35,584 nucleotides of DNA from Bacillota bacterium (GCA_023393115.1 JAEWMS010000048.1:1-35584), one strand, 5' to 3'. Shown: positions 23,704 through 32,684, numbered from the stretch's first letter. A program made the numbers and translations. The notes: generated from the letters alone by a model not told the origin.

Positions 23704-23806
23704 CAGATTGCTCCTTATACTATTTAATTGATTAAACAAAAAGAGTGATAAATAAAAAAAAATGGGTATATTAATATTGGAGCAAAAAGTTAAGGAGTGG
23801 GTTGAA

Positions 23807-24919
23807 ATGGTAAATAGAAGCAGGCTTGTTGATGAATTTGTGGAATTGGTAAGGATAGATAGTTTATCACTAAAAGAGAGACAAATATGCGATACTCTCA
23901 AGAAAAAGCTTCAGGAACTGGGATATGATCCAATTGAGGATGACGCAGGGCAAAAATTAGGAGGCCAGTGCGGTAATATAATATGTACAATAAAAGGAAA
24001 TAAGGATGTACCAGCTGTTTTAGTAACAGCTCACATGGATACAGTAGTGCCGGGCATAGGCAAAAAGCCTATAATTGAGGGGGACTTGATAAAAAGTGAT
24101 GGTACAACCATACTTGGCGGAGATGATGCTGCCGGTATAGCCATAATTCTTGAGACCTTAAAAATATTAAAGGAACAGCGAATTGAACACGGCGATATTC
24201 AGGTTGCGTTTACAATTGCAGAGGAGATCGGTCTACTCGGCGCGAAAAACCTTGATTATAGTAAGATATATGCCAAGTACGGATTTATTATGGATAGCGA
24301 TGGGAGAATTGGGTGTGCCGCTGTTAAAGCACCATCACAAAATAAAATTCATGTGGTCATTAAGGGGAAGGCAGCCCATGCGGGAATGGAACCCGAAAAA
24401 GGAATAAGTGCCTTTTCAATTATGGCAGACGCCATTTCAGCAATGAAGCTGGGGCGTATAGATGAGGAAACAACAGCAAATATTGGAGTGATACACGGTG
24501 GTATAGCAACAAACATAGTATGTGACAGAGTTGAAATCGAAGGTGAAGCAAGAAGCCGTCAAGCTTCAAAATTACAACAACAGACAGAACATATGCGGGA
24601 CTGCTTTGAAAAAGCAGCTGCCAAGTGGGGTGGGCAGATAGAGTTTACTGCAGAGAATGAATACCAGGCCTATAATATAGACATGAACTCAAACATAATT
24701 AAAATAATGGAAAAGGCCGCGGCTGAGAGTGGATATGCATTTGAGGCAATAACAACCGGTGGCGGAAGTGATACAAATATAATCAATTCCAAAGGAATTG
24801 AAGCTGTGGACTTAAGTATCGGAATGACTAAGGTCCATAGTGTACAGGAACAAATTTCGATTACCGATATGGAGGATGCTGTCAGGTTCTTAATTTCAAT
24901 ATTAAAGAATGTCAGGTGA
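23807..24919 (+). CDS. M20 family metallopeptidase, PepT-like
   Basis: A 370-residue zinc aminopeptidase of the PepT-like group. The ligands are visible in order: AHMDTV, GGDDAAG, AEEIG, MDSDG and, near the C-terminus, KVHS. A dimerisation/lid domain (KAAHAGMEPEKG) sits in the middle. ATG 23807 is chosen because AAGGAG (23792-23797) lies 9 bp before it; an in-frame ATG at 23762 has no ribosome site and adds 15 non-conserved residues. Probably a cytoplasmic tripeptidase or related peptidase. Exact specificity is unknown. Confidence 0.88.
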   Translation: MVNRSRLVDEFVELVRIDSLSLKERQICDTLKKKLQELGYDPIEDDAGQKLGGQCGNIICTIKGNKDVPAVLVTAHMDTVVPGIGKKPIIEGDLIKSDGTTILGGDDAAGIAIILETLKILKEQRIEHGDIQVAFTIAEEIGLLGAKNLDYSKIYAKYGFIMDSDGRIGCAAVKAPSQNKIHVVIKGKAAHAGMEPEKGISAFSIMADAISAMKLGRIDEETTANIGVIHGGIATNIVCDRVEIEGEARSRQASKLQQQTEHMRDCFEKAAAKWGGQIEFTAENEYQAYNIDMNSNIIKIMEKAAAESGYAFEAITTGGGSDTNIINSKGIEAVDLSIGMTKVHSVQEQISITDMEDAVRFLISILKNVR

Positions 24920-24959
24920 TTACTGATTTGCATTTGATCGGACTGAATTAGGGGGAAAT

Positions 24960-25874
24960 GTGTTGCATACAATAACTTTGAAGCTGTCAGAAATAAACAT
25001 TGATGATAAGCTTATATTTGATAGATATTTTAGAATAGCAGATTTAAAGGTATCGGAGCTTAATTTTACCAACTTCTTCATGTGGAGACATTACTACAAA
25101 AACCAATATAGTATTGTAAATGATTTTTTATGCATAATATCAATGACCGATGAAAATCAGCCATTTTGCTTTTTTCCCATTGGAGACTACAGCAGAACCG
25201 GTGAGCTGAAGAGTACACTTTATGTTTTGAAGGAGTACTTTGCTGAAATGGGCTGGCAATTCAGAATGAGAAGAGTATCTACTGAACAGCTGGCTGTTTT
25301 GGAAACCTTGGGCTTTTGCTATGAGTCAGTTGAAGATAGGGATAATTTTGACTACCTGTACTTGGTAAAAAGCCTTTCAACTCTTACAGGTAAAAAGCTT
25401 GATGGAAAGAGAAATCATATAAACAAATTCAGGAAACTGTATACCTTTGAATATGAAGAAATAAGTGAGACAAATATCTCAGACTGTAAAGACATACTTG
25501 AAAACTGGTGTATTCAGAGAGATTATTCGACTCAGAGCAGTCTCATTGCAGAAAGAATAGCTAATCTGGAACTGTTGGATAATTACAGGTCTCTCGACTT
25601 AAAGGGTGCAATAATAAAGGTTGATGGCGTGCCACAAGCCTTTACTGTCGGTGAACAGCTGAACAGCGATACAGCTGTAATTCATATTGAAAAGGCAAAT
25701 GCCGACATACATGGACTTTATCCGTTGATAAACCAGCAGTTCGTAGCAAATCAATGGACAGGTCTGGAATATGTGAACCGTGAACAGGATCTGGGTCTTG
25801 AAGGCCTGAGAAAAGCAAAACTGTCGTATAATCCGGTGGGCTTTGTTGAAAAGTATATAGTTGTACTTTGTTAA
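24960..25874 (+). CDS. DUF2156 domain-containing protein
   Basis: A 304-residue GNAT-like protein of the DUF2156 family, related to the C-terminal part of phosphatidylglycerol lysyltransferases (MprF). Typical features are NFTNFFMWRHYY near the N-terminus and the C-terminal block GLYPLINQQFVANQW, then YVNREQDLGLEGLRKAK. No membrane segments are seen, unlike full MprF, so it is a soluble acyl- or aminoacyl-transferase-like protein of unknown substrate. GTG 24960 or TTG 24963 follows AGGGGGA; they cannot be separated by sequence. It lies 40 bp after the peptidase gene, so co-transcription is likely. Confidence 0.82.
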   Translation: MLHTITLKLSEINIDDKLIFDRYFRIADLKVSELNFTNFFMWRHYYKNQYSIVNDFLCIISMTDENQPFCFFPIGDYSRTGELKSTLYVLKEYFAEMGWQFRMRRVSTEQLAVLETLGFCYESVEDRDNFDYLYLVKSLSTLTGKKLDGKRNHINKFRKLYTFEYEEISETNISDCKDILENWCIQRDYSTQSSLIAERIANLELLDNYRSLDLKGAIIKVDGVPQAFTVGEQLNSDTAVIHIEKANADIHGLYPLINQQFVANQWTGLEYVNREQDLGLEGLRKAKLSYNPVGFVEKYIVVLC

Positions 25875-25885
25875 ATAATTATTAA
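25868..25885. promoter_or_regulatory. Possible Rex-like operator before gap
   Basis: TTGTTAAATAATTATTAA fits TTGTTAA-N4-TTAACAA perfectly in the left half and at 5 of 7 positions in the right half. It lies 17 bp upstream of the gap -35 box and overlaps the stop of the upstream gene. The region is A+T-rich, so chance is possible. Confidence 0.3.
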
Positions 25886-25902
25886 TTTGGGCGTTTACAC
25901 TA

Positions 25903-25931
25903 TTGAAAATGTTTTTGAAATATTATAGAAT
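25903..25931 (+). promoter_or_regulatory. Sigma-A promoter of gap
   Basis: TTGAAA (25903-25908), a 17-bp spacer and TAGAAT (25926-25931) lie about 118 bp before the start codon, leaving a long leader. Confidence 0.55.
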
Positions 25932-26049
25932 TAATTTTGGTTTAGGAAATCAAAACCAATATCAATAATGTTCATAAGCATTAATTTGCTTGGTTAAGGG
26001 ACGAAATTATCATCGTTTCTAATTAATAAAAACTTAGGAGGTAACAACA

Positions 26050-27060
26050 ATGGCAGTAAAAATAGGTATTAACGGTTTTGGACGTATTGGACGTCTTGTT
26101 TTTAGGGCTGCAGTAAACAACCCTAATGTAGAAGTAAAGGGAATCAATGATCCATTCATCGATCTCGAGTATCTCAAATATATGTTAACTTATGACACCG
26201 TTCATGGTAAATTTGAAGGTGAAGTTAGCACAGCTAATGGTAAATTAGTTGTTAACGGTAAAGAAATTGCTTTCTTTGCTGAAAAAGATCCTTCAGCTAT
26301 CGCTTGGAGCTCTTGTGGCGCAGAATACGTTGTTGAATCAACAGGTGTATTCACTACTACTGAAAAGGCTTCAGCTCACTTAAAGGGTGGAGCAAAGAAA
26401 GTTGTTATCAGTGCTCCTTCAGCTGACGCTCCAATGTTCGTTATGGGCGTTAACAACGATAAATACACTAAAGACATGGTTGTTGTATCAAACGCATCAT
26501 GTACTACAAACTGCTTAGCTCCTTTAGCTAAGGTTATCAACGACAACTTCGGTATAGTTGAAGGTCTTATGACTACAGTTCATGCTGCAACTAACACTCA
26601 GAAGACAGTTGACGCTCCTTCAAACAAAGACTGGAGAGGCGGAAGATCAATCCTCGGAAACATTATTCCTTCATCAACAGGTGCTGCTAAGGCAGTTGGA
26701 AAGGTTATCCCAGAATTGAACGGAAAATTAACTGGTATGGCATTCAGAGTTCCTACAGCTGACGTTTCAGTTGTTGACCTGACAGTTCGTCTTGAAAAAT
26801 CAGCTACTTACGAAGAAATCAAAGCAGCTGTTAAGAAGGCTTCTGAAAATGAATTAAAAGGTATCCTCGGATACACTGAAGATGCAGTTGTTTCAACTGA
26901 CTTCATCCACGATGCTCGTACTTCAATCTTCGATGCTGAAGCTGGTATCGCATTGAACGGAAACTTCGTTAAGTTAGTATCATGGTACGATAACGAATGG
27001 GGTTATTCAAACAAAGTTGTTAACCTTATCGAACACATGGCTAAGGTTGACGCTAAATAA
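26050..27060 (+). CDS. gap: Glyceraldehyde-3-phosphate dehydrogenase
   Basis: A 336-residue phosphorylating GAPDH. The N-terminal Rossmann motif is INGFGRIGR, the active site is SNASCTTNCLAP with nucleophile Cys151, and HAATNTQKTVDAPS and WYDNEWGYSNKV follow. The start has a strong TTAGGAGGT. Codon use is visibly more biased than in neighbours (GCT, GTT, AAC, TCA preferred), consistent with very high expression. It is monocistronic, with its own promoter and a strong terminator; no pgk or tpi follows. Confidence 0.98.
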   Translation: MAVKIGINGFGRIGRLVFRAAVNNPNVEVKGINDPFIDLEYLKYMLTYDTVHGKFEGEVSTANGKLVVNGKEIAFFAEKDPSAIAWSSCGAEYVVESTGVFTTTEKASAHLKGGAKKVVISAPSADAPMFVMGVNNDKYTKDMVVVSNASCTTNCLAPLAKVINDNFGIVEGLMTTVHAATNTQKTVDAPSNKDWRGGRSILGNIIPSSTGAAKAVGKVIPELNGKLTGMAFRVPTADVSVVDLTVRLEKSATYEEIKAAVKKASENELKGILGYTEDAVVSTDFIHDARTSIFDAEAGIALNGNFVKLVSWYDNEWGYSNKVVNLIEHMAKVDAK

Positions 27061-27116
27061 TTAGTGCCTTGAAAAACGAAGTAATATTCGTTTGCATTAA
27101 TAATTCATAAAAATTA

Positions 27117-27169
27117 AACAGCACTGTTTTTAGATGTGATAAATCTATCTAAAAGGAGTGCTGTTTTTT
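27117..27169. terminator. Strong terminator after gap, probably bidirectional
   Basis: The arms AACAGCACT (27117-27125) and AGTGCTGTT (27157-27165) are extended inward by TTTTAGAT/ATCTAAAA and followed by six T. On the other strand the stem is followed by TTTAATTTTT, so it can also serve the convergent membrane protease gene. Confidence 0.85.
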
Positions 27170-27269
27170 ATTCCAACAATATTCCAATAAAATGATATAA
27201 TTATATTTGATAGAAGCCGGATTTTGAATGAGTTTCAACTACTGCTCATAAACGATGAGCTTAAGCAAA

Positions 27270-27911
27270 TTATAAAAAAACCAATACAACTACACTGAAT
27301 AAATTCGCTGCGAAATGTGAAATCCAGCTAATACATGCATTATTTGTCTTCTTAAAGATGATTCCATAAAATATACTGTTAATAAAGACAAAAAGAACGT
27401 CATAGGCAACAATCATGAAGTTTCCTGACTGGATATGACAGATGGCAAATAATATTGAAGAAAAGATAAGAGCCGGTGCAGCAGGAATGATTTTTGACAA
27501 TCTGTTTAGGTAGAATGCTCTCCATGCAATTTCTTCACCCAAAGCCAGTACAAGAAGTTGAATTACTAGTAAAACAATTTTATCATATGTAAGCATTGCA
27601 GCAGATCTTTCGATTACATGCTCAAAGTATTCGGGAAGCACCAATTTGGACAGGAGCATACATACAATATCCATAATAAGAGGAAGAGCAATCCAAAGCC
27701 ATATTGATCTTTCTTTGAGATTTCGTCCAATAGCCTTAAAATCCAATCCACTGCCGGCAAAGGTCTGCTTTCTTATTATTTTATCAATAAAAAAAGCGAT
27801 AATGCCAATAATAACTGTTGAACCTGCGACGTTTATTCCAAAAAGGTTGGTAAAGGATACTAATGTCATTATAATTATTGTAACTATTGAGAATTTAGTG
27901 GTATGCTGCAT
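27270..27911 (-). CDS. CPBP family intramembrane glutamic endopeptidase
   Basis: A 213-residue membrane protein with six to seven hydrophobic helices and the three CPBP (Abi/CAAX-like) motifs: EEIAWRAFYL (EExxxR), FAICH (FxxxH) and HFAAN (HxxxN). The ATG at 27911 (MQHTTKF) has GAGGTG six bases upstream; a GTG at 27920 overlaps that site and is less likely. It is transcribed divergently from fabV and convergently with gap. Family members process membrane peptides, including bacteriocin-related ones; no peptide gene is seen nearby, so its substrate is unknown. Confidence 0.88.
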   Translation of the reverse strand: MQHTTKFSIVTIIIMTLVSFTNLFGINVAGSTVIIGIIAFFIDKIIRKQTFAGSGLDFKAIGRNLKERSIWLWIALPLIMDIVCMLLSKLVLPEYFEHVIERSAAMLTYDKIVLLVIQLLVLALGEEIAWRAFYLNRLSKIIPAAPALIFSSILFAICHIQSGNFMIVAYDVLFVFINSIFYGIIFKKTNNACISWISHFAANLFSVVVLVFL

Positions 27912-28025
27912 TTCTTTCACCTCAGAGAATTTGGTTTATTTGTTATTTTCTAGATTAAGTATACTTATATTTTTATTCCGTTTCAATAAGTTAAAAATAA
28001 GTTTTGTAGGGAACATACTAAATAG

Positions 28026-28042
28026 TTATTACCAAGTATTAA
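28026..28042. promoter_or_regulatory. FapR-like operator upstream of fabV
   Basis: TTATTACCAAGTATTAA is a 17-bp palindrome of the form TTAxTAC-N3-GTAxTAA. It resembles the FapR box of fatty-acid synthesis genes (TTAGTACCTxGTACTAA-type). It lies about 30 bp upstream of the fabV -10. Assigned by resemblance only. Confidence 0.4.
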
Positions 28043-28069
28043 TATCTAGTTTTATATTTCCTGAATTTA

Positions 28070-28078
28070 TGTTATAAT
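28070..28078 (+). promoter_or_regulatory. Extended -10 promoter of fabV
   Basis: TG-T-TATAAT (28070-28078) is a perfect extended -10. The -35 region 17 bp upstream (TTTTAT) is weak. About 50 bp separate it from the start codon. Confidence 0.55.
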
Positions 28079-28128
28079 AATAAAAGTTTGTTTGATTTTT
28101 ATACTTGTTACCAATCAGGAGGTTTGTT

Positions 28129-29316
28129 ATGATCGTGACTCCAAAATTCCGTGGGTTTATATGTACCACTTCTCACCCTGTCGGATGTGAATATAACGTA
28201 AGACAGCAGGTTGAGTATGTAAAAAAGCAAAAGAAGGTTTCCGGTTGCAAAAAAGCTTTGGTTATAGGTGCTTCAACAGGATATGGACTATCCTCCAGAA
28301 TCGCTGCCGCTTTCGGCTGCGGTGCGGCTACAATCGGTTTGTTCTTTGAAAGACCTGCCTCTGGGAATAAAACAGCTTCTGCAGGCTGGTACAATTCAGC
28401 AGCCTTTGAAAAGTTCGCTAAGGAAGAGGGACTATATGCTAAGAGTATAAATGGCGACGCTTTTTCAGAGGAGATAAAGCAGCAGACAATAGACCTTATT
28501 AAAGAGGATCTGGGAAAGGTTGACCTGGTTATATACAGTATTGCTTCCCCAAGAAGAACTCATCCCGTTACAGGTGAAGTATTCAATTCGGTACTTAAGC
28601 CAATTGGTGCTCCCTCAACTGTGAAAACAGTAGATTTTCATAGCCAACAGGTTTCTGAATCAACAATTGAACCTGCAACCGAAGAGGAAATGCGTCAAAC
28701 TGTAGCAGTAATGGGCGGTGAGGACTGGGACATGTGGATGAAGGCTCTGAAGGAAGCTGATGTATTGGAGCAGGGAGCCGTTACAATTGCATACACCTAT
28801 GTGGGACCTGAAATGACTCATGCCATCTATAGAAAAGGAACAATCGGCAGAGCAAAGGATGATCTGGAAGCAACTGCTGTTAAAATCACAGATGATTTAA
28901 AGGCCATCGGAGGAAATGCATACGTATCAATAAATAAAGCTGTTGTTACTCAGGCAAGTGCTGCAATCCCCGTAATTTCTATATATATAAGCGTATTGTT
29001 TAAGGTAATGAAGGATATGAACATTCATGAGGGCACGATTGAGCAGATGTACAGAATGTTAAAGGATAGAGTTTATTCAGGAGACTTGAAGCTGGATGAA
29101 AAAGGCCGTATCTGTATGGATGACTGGGAAATGCGCCCTGATATACAGCAAAAGGTCGCTGAATTCTGGAAGCTTGCCAATAATGAAAACATCACTGAAA
29201 TATCAGATATAGAAGGATACAGAACAGAATTCTTCCGACTTTTTGGTTTTGAATTTGATGGTGTTGATTATAATCAGGATGTAGACATAAATGTAAAGAT
29301 AGGTAGTATTGATTAA
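28129..29316 (+). CDS. fabV: Trans-2-enoyl-CoA/ACP reductase FabV
   Basis: A 395-residue NAD(P)H-dependent enoyl reductase of the FabV/TER family. The N-terminal CTTSHPVGCEYNV, the long-chain SDR-like NAD site LVIGASTGYGLSSRIAAAFGCGA, and the active-site block YVGPEMTHAIYRKGTIGRAKDDLE are present. The length is typical. ATG 28129 follows AGGAGG and matches the family start; an in-frame TTG at 28105 has no ribosome site. In clostridia this enzyme may act in fatty-acid synthesis or as crotonyl-CoA reductase. The FapR-like box upstream favours fatty-acid synthesis, by inference. Confidence 0.94.
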   Translation: MIVTPKFRGFICTTSHPVGCEYNVRQQVEYVKKQKKVSGCKKALVIGASTGYGLSSRIAAAFGCGAATIGLFFERPASGNKTASAGWYNSAAFEKFAKEEGLYAKSINGDAFSEEIKQQTIDLIKEDLGKVDLVIYSIASPRRTHPVTGEVFNSVLKPIGAPSTVKTVDFHSQQVSESTIEPATEEEMRQTVAVMGGEDWDMWMKALKEADVLEQGAVTIAYTYVGPEMTHAIYRKGTIGRAKDDLEATAVKITDDLKAIGGNAYVSINKAVVTQASAAIPVISIYISVLFKVMKDMNIHEGTIEQMYRMLKDRVYSGDLKLDEKGRICMDDWEMRPDIQQKVAEFWKLANNENITEISDIEGYRTEFFRLFGFEFDGVDYNQDVDINVKIGSID

Positions 29317-29392
29317 CTTAACTAAAGATATAGCAAAGGATAACAGACATGTTTCCATAAATTACCCAATATAAGTTGAGTAGTATAGAAGT

Positions 29393-29429
29393 AAAAAGGC
29401 ACCGAGGGAGCACATCAATCCTTCGGTGC
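29393..29429 (-). terminator. Terminator between fabV and yfcE
   Basis: GCACCGAGGG (29399-29408) pairs with CCTTCGGTGC (29420-29429), with one G-U wobble. On the minus strand the stem is followed by TTTTT (29393-29397), so it terminates the araC-yfcE transcript; on the plus strand the T-run is poor. Confidence 0.75.
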
Positions 29430-29457
29430 TTAAATATATGATGATACTTATTATACA

Positions 29458-29952
29458 TTAGTCAAATTCAATAATTTCTCCGGTTATATTTTTGCCCATA
29501 ACACTAAGGATACCAAAAGTATACTTCTCCTGTCGCCTCTTATCCATGGCAGAGCCGGGATTAAAGTAAAGGACATTATCCAGCACCTTATTTACAGGTA
29601 TGTGACTATGCCCGAAAACCACGCAGTCTACATTGTCCTCTTTAAAGGCTTTTGTTGCATTAATGGATGCTGTACTACTGTAATTATGCCCGTGGATAAT
29701 ACCGATATTGCACTGCTCAACATGAATAATTCTTTTTAAAGGCAGCATAGCTTCCAGGTATTCATCATCATTGTTACCAAGCACAGCATAAACAGGGGCT
29801 ATTTCTTCAAGTCCATATATTACATAATCACGGCACAGGTCTCCTGCATGAATTATCATGTCTACACCTTTCAGCTTTTGGAGTATTAGATCGTTAAGTT
29901 TTTTACCCCTGCGAGGTATATGGGTATCGGCTATTACACCAATTGTTATCAT
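29458..29952 (-). CDS. YfcE/MJ0936-type metallophosphodiesterase
   Basis: A 164-residue calcineurin-like phosphoesterase. The metal-site motifs run in order: ADTH (D9, H11), HAGDL, LGNND, IHGHN and FGHSH, followed by FNPGSAMDKR. It is the small, single-domain form that cleaves phosphodiesters in vitro; the natural substrate is unknown. It starts 12 bp after the stop of the araC-type gene and is probably co-transcribed with it. Confidence 0.9.
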   Translation of the reverse strand: MITIGVIADTHIPRRGKKLNDLILQKLKGVDMIIHAGDLCRDYVIYGLEEIAPVYAVLGNNDDEYLEAMLPLKRIIHVEQCNIGIIHGHNYSSTASINATKAFKEDNVDCVVFGHSHIPVNKVLDNVLYFNPGSAMDKRRQEKYTFGILSVMGKNITGEIIEFD

Positions 29953-29964
29953 AAATAACCATCC

Positions 29965-30849
29965 TTATGTGAAGTTATTACCTTTTCTTATACAGATTGG
30001 AGTTGTCTCGGTGAAATGCTTAAATATTTTATTATAATTTGCAAGGTTACTGAAGCCACACTCCAGTGCAATCTGTGCAACTGTAAAATCGGTTTCACGC
30101 AGCATTTCAATGGACTTGGCTATACGCATCTTATTCAGGTATTCTATCGGTGTAAAACCTGTTGACTGCTTGAAAAAGGTGGAGAAATAATTGGGTGACA
30201 TATAAGCCAGTTCTGCAAGAGTACTTAATTCTATCTTCTGAGCATAGTTTCGGTTAATATATTCAAATACCTTTTCCAGCTTCTCAAGCTTCTTGCTTCT
30301 GGAGGTAATACTTTCGGTACTTTTGCTGGAATCCTGATAATGCCTTATCAAATAGGTGATAATATGAAGCAGCTTGGCCTTAATCATAAGCTTATATCCA
30401 ACGGTTTTATTTATATACTCTTCTTCAATTTCTGAAAGCAGTTCAAATATTTTTTGGCCGATCTCGCTTTTACTGTCGATTTTATTATTAAAATTAGAGC
30501 TTCGTTCAAAAAACGGCTCCATGTAATTATAGTCAAAGCTGCTCTCCGAAGACCAAACCAGCTGAGGTTCAAACATCACCACCGGCATTATCATATTGAC
30601 AGGAGGCAGGACCTCCATATAATGCGGTTCAATGTTATTAATCACAACAATATCCCCCTCCTGCATCTCATATGTTCTGTTTTCTACATAGTAAATTCCT
30701 TTGCCCTGTTTTACAAAAGCAAGCTCAAGATAATTATGCCAGTGAAAGGTATGATTCATACAATAATATGGCTCCATATTGGTAAACTTAATACTGAAAG
30801 GAAAATCACTGGGAAAGGATTTTGGCTTATACACTTTTGAGGCTTCCAT
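29965..30849 (-). CDS. AraC family transcriptional regulator
   Basis: A 294-residue regulator with an N-terminal cupin-like sensor domain (HTFHWHNYLELAFVKQGKG...GDIVVINNIEPH) and two C-terminal helix-turn-helix units (IELSTLAELAYMSPNYFSTFFKQSTG; TVAQIALECGFSNLANYNKIFKHF). GGAGG precedes ATG 30849. It is divergent from galT, and the 236-bp intergenic region carries repeats spaced 21 bp apart, so it probably senses a sugar and controls the gal operon and itself. This is inferred from context; the effector is not shown. Confidence 0.92.
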   Translation of the reverse strand: MEASKVYKPKSFPSDFPFSIKFTNMEPYYCMNHTFHWHNYLELAFVKQGKGIYYVENRTYEMQEGDIVVINNIEPHYMEVLPPVNMIMPVVMFEPQLVWSSESSFDYNYMEPFFERSSNFNNKIDSKSEIGQKIFELLSEIEEEYINKTVGYKLMIKAKLLHIITYLIRHYQDSSKSTESITSRSKKLEKLEKVFEYINRNYAQKIELSTLAELAYMSPNYFSTFFKQSTGFTPIEYLNKMRIAKSIEMLRETDFTVAQIALECGFSNLANYNKIFKHFTETTPICIRKGNNFT

Positions 30850-30867
30850 ATATCCTCCGTTTCTGAA

Positions 30868-30920
30868 GATACTAAAAATCGTAAAATAGTATCAGAAAAT
30901 AATAAAATAGTCAGAGAAAA
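30868..30920. promoter_or_regulatory. Candidate AraC-type operator (direct repeats, 21-bp period) in the araC-galT gap
   Basis: AAAATAGTATCAGAAAA (30883-30899) and AAAATAGTCAGAGAAAA (30904-30920) are direct repeats 21 bp apart, the two-turn spacing typical of AraC half-sites. The first overlaps the palindrome GATACTA (30868-30874)/TAGTATC (30887-30893). Their position just upstream of the regulator start suggests autoregulation. Nothing else is clear in the gap. Confidence 0.45.
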
Positions 30921-31085
30921 CTATAGTAATCTCTTTATATAATTGTATTATAAAAACTGGATTAAATAAAGGTTTGCAATACACAAGAATTACTATGATA
31001 TTTAATTTTATCGACATTCAGTGAATATATTAGTGCTTTTATGTTTATAAATTGAATCATAAAATAGCAGAAGGGTGGAGTTTAC

Positions 31086-32636
31086 GTGATTAATCCGGCT
31101 TATGAAATTGAAAGACTGCTCAGTTTCGGAAGAAAGCATGGTCTTATTGATAATCTGGATACCATTATTGCAAGAAACCAGCTGTTGGATTTGTTGGGGT
31201 TAAAGGAACCCTACCAGGGAGACGTACCCGATGAGGTGATGGAATATCCCACCGAAATATTGGACCGACTTGTGAGCTATGCTGGTAATGAAGGGCTTTT
31301 TGACAAGGAGGTATATGTCTGCCGGGAACTTTTTGATACCAGAATAATGGGTATTCTTATGCCAAGGGAGTCTGAAATCGTCAGAAAATTTAATGAATTA
31401 GCCGAAACAGTATCAACCAAAGCAGCAACTGACTATTTTTATGAGCTGTGTACTGCCTCAAATTATATACGAACTGCCCAGATAGCAAAAAATATCAAAT
31501 GGATAGCAAATTCCAAGTACGGCGACCTGGAGATAACCATCAATCTTACAAAGCCGGAGAAAGATCCAAAAACAATTGCACTGGAAAGACTCCAGCCTCA
31601 GAGCAGCTATCCCAAATGCCTGCTTTGTATTGACAACATAGGCTATGCAGGTCGCATCAACTTTCCTGCCAGGCAGACACACAGGAGCATACCGGTAACT
31701 CTCTGTGACGAACAGTGGTACTTGCAATATTCTCCTTATGTCTATTACAATGAGCACTGTATAATATTGAGTGAGAACCATGTTCCAATGACCATATCAA
31801 GACAGACCTTTGACTGTCTGTTTGACTTCGTGAGACAATTTCCGCACTATTTGTGTGGCTCCAACGCTGATCTGCCCATAGTGGGCGGTTCCATACTGAA
31901 CCACAATCATTTTCAGGGTGGAAATTATCTGTTCCCCATGCAAAAAGCCCCGGTAATAAAGCACTTCAGGTCTGAAAAATACAAGCATATTGATATAGCC
32001 ATAGTTAAATGGCCGCTGTCGGTAATACGTGCAGCCAGCAACAGCATCGAGGAATTGGTGGAGTTTTCGGAACATGTGCTTGATGAGTGGAGGCAGTACA
32101 GTGATGTGAGTGCGGCTGTGCTGGCATTCTCGGAAAGTGATAGCGGCCGGGTGCCCCACAACACAATCACACCTATTGCCAGAAAAAATGAAGAGGGCAA
32201 ATATGAAATTGATCTTGTACTGAGGAACAACAGAACTGATGACCAACACCCAGATGGTATATTCCATCCCCATAAGGAAATACATCACATTAAGAAAGAA
32301 AACATAGGACTTATTGAAGTCATGGGTTTGGCCATTCTCCCGGGAAGGCTGAAAACTGAAGTGGAGTTCATAAAGAATATTCTACGCGGTAAATCAAGCA
32401 TGGCTGATATTTATGATAAGGAACATTTATTATATAAGCATAAGGAATGGATTGAAGATATGACAGCCCGTTATGGTATTACTATGGATGCGGAACGTGC
32501 AGATGGGATTATAAAATATGAAATAGGGAAAAAATTTGAAACCTGCTTAGAACATACAGGTGTCTTTAAGCAAGCCGATGGTCTTGAGGCCTTTAACCGC
32601 TTTATGAAGACCTGCGGCTTCACAGAAGAGGTTTAA
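31086..32636 (+). CDS. galT: UDP-glucose--hexose-1-phosphate uridylyltransferase (Firmicutes GalT type)
   Basis: A 516-residue Leloir-pathway enzyme exchanging UMP between UDP-glucose and galactose-1-phosphate. It is the long Firmicutes (GalT class 2) form. The active-site block GGSILNHNHFQGG carries the nucleophilic His region; YPKCLLCIDNIGYAGR and the downstream PHNTITPIARKNE block are also family features. GTG 31086 follows AGAAGGGTGGAG. It is the first gene of galT-galK-galE, divergent from an AraC regulator. Confidence 0.94.
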   Translation: MINPAYEIERLLSFGRKHGLIDNLDTIIARNQLLDLLGLKEPYQGDVPDEVMEYPTEILDRLVSYAGNEGLFDKEVYVCRELFDTRIMGILMPRESEIVRKFNELAETVSTKAATDYFYELCTASNYIRTAQIAKNIKWIANSKYGDLEITINLTKPEKDPKTIALERLQPQSSYPKCLLCIDNIGYAGRINFPARQTHRSIPVTLCDEQWYLQYSPYVYYNEHCIILSENHVPMTISRQTFDCLFDFVRQFPHYLCGSNADLPIVGGSILNHNHFQGGNYLFPMQKAPVIKHFRSEKYKHIDIAIVKWPLSVIRAASNSIEELVEFSEHVLDEWRQYSDVSAAVLAFSESDSGRVPHNTITPIARKNEEGKYEIDLVLRNNRTDDQHPDGIFHPHKEIHHIKKENIGLIEVMGLAILPGRLKTEVEFIKNILRGKSSMADIYDKEHLLYKHKEWIEDMTARYGITMDAERADGIIKYEIGKKFETCLEHTGVFKQADGLEAFNRFMKTCGFTEEV

Positions 32637-32684
32637 GACATTTTTGGCGACTGTTAAATACTTTATATGGAAGGAGTATGGAAC

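Noticed and set aside
27646..28077. 143-codon plus-strand frame across the CPBP protease gene
   Set aside because: It overlaps the opposite strand of a gene with intact CPBP motifs and lacks a ribosome site.
31797..32288. 163-codon minus-strand frame opposite galT
   Set aside because: Codon shadow of galT, with no homology or start signal.
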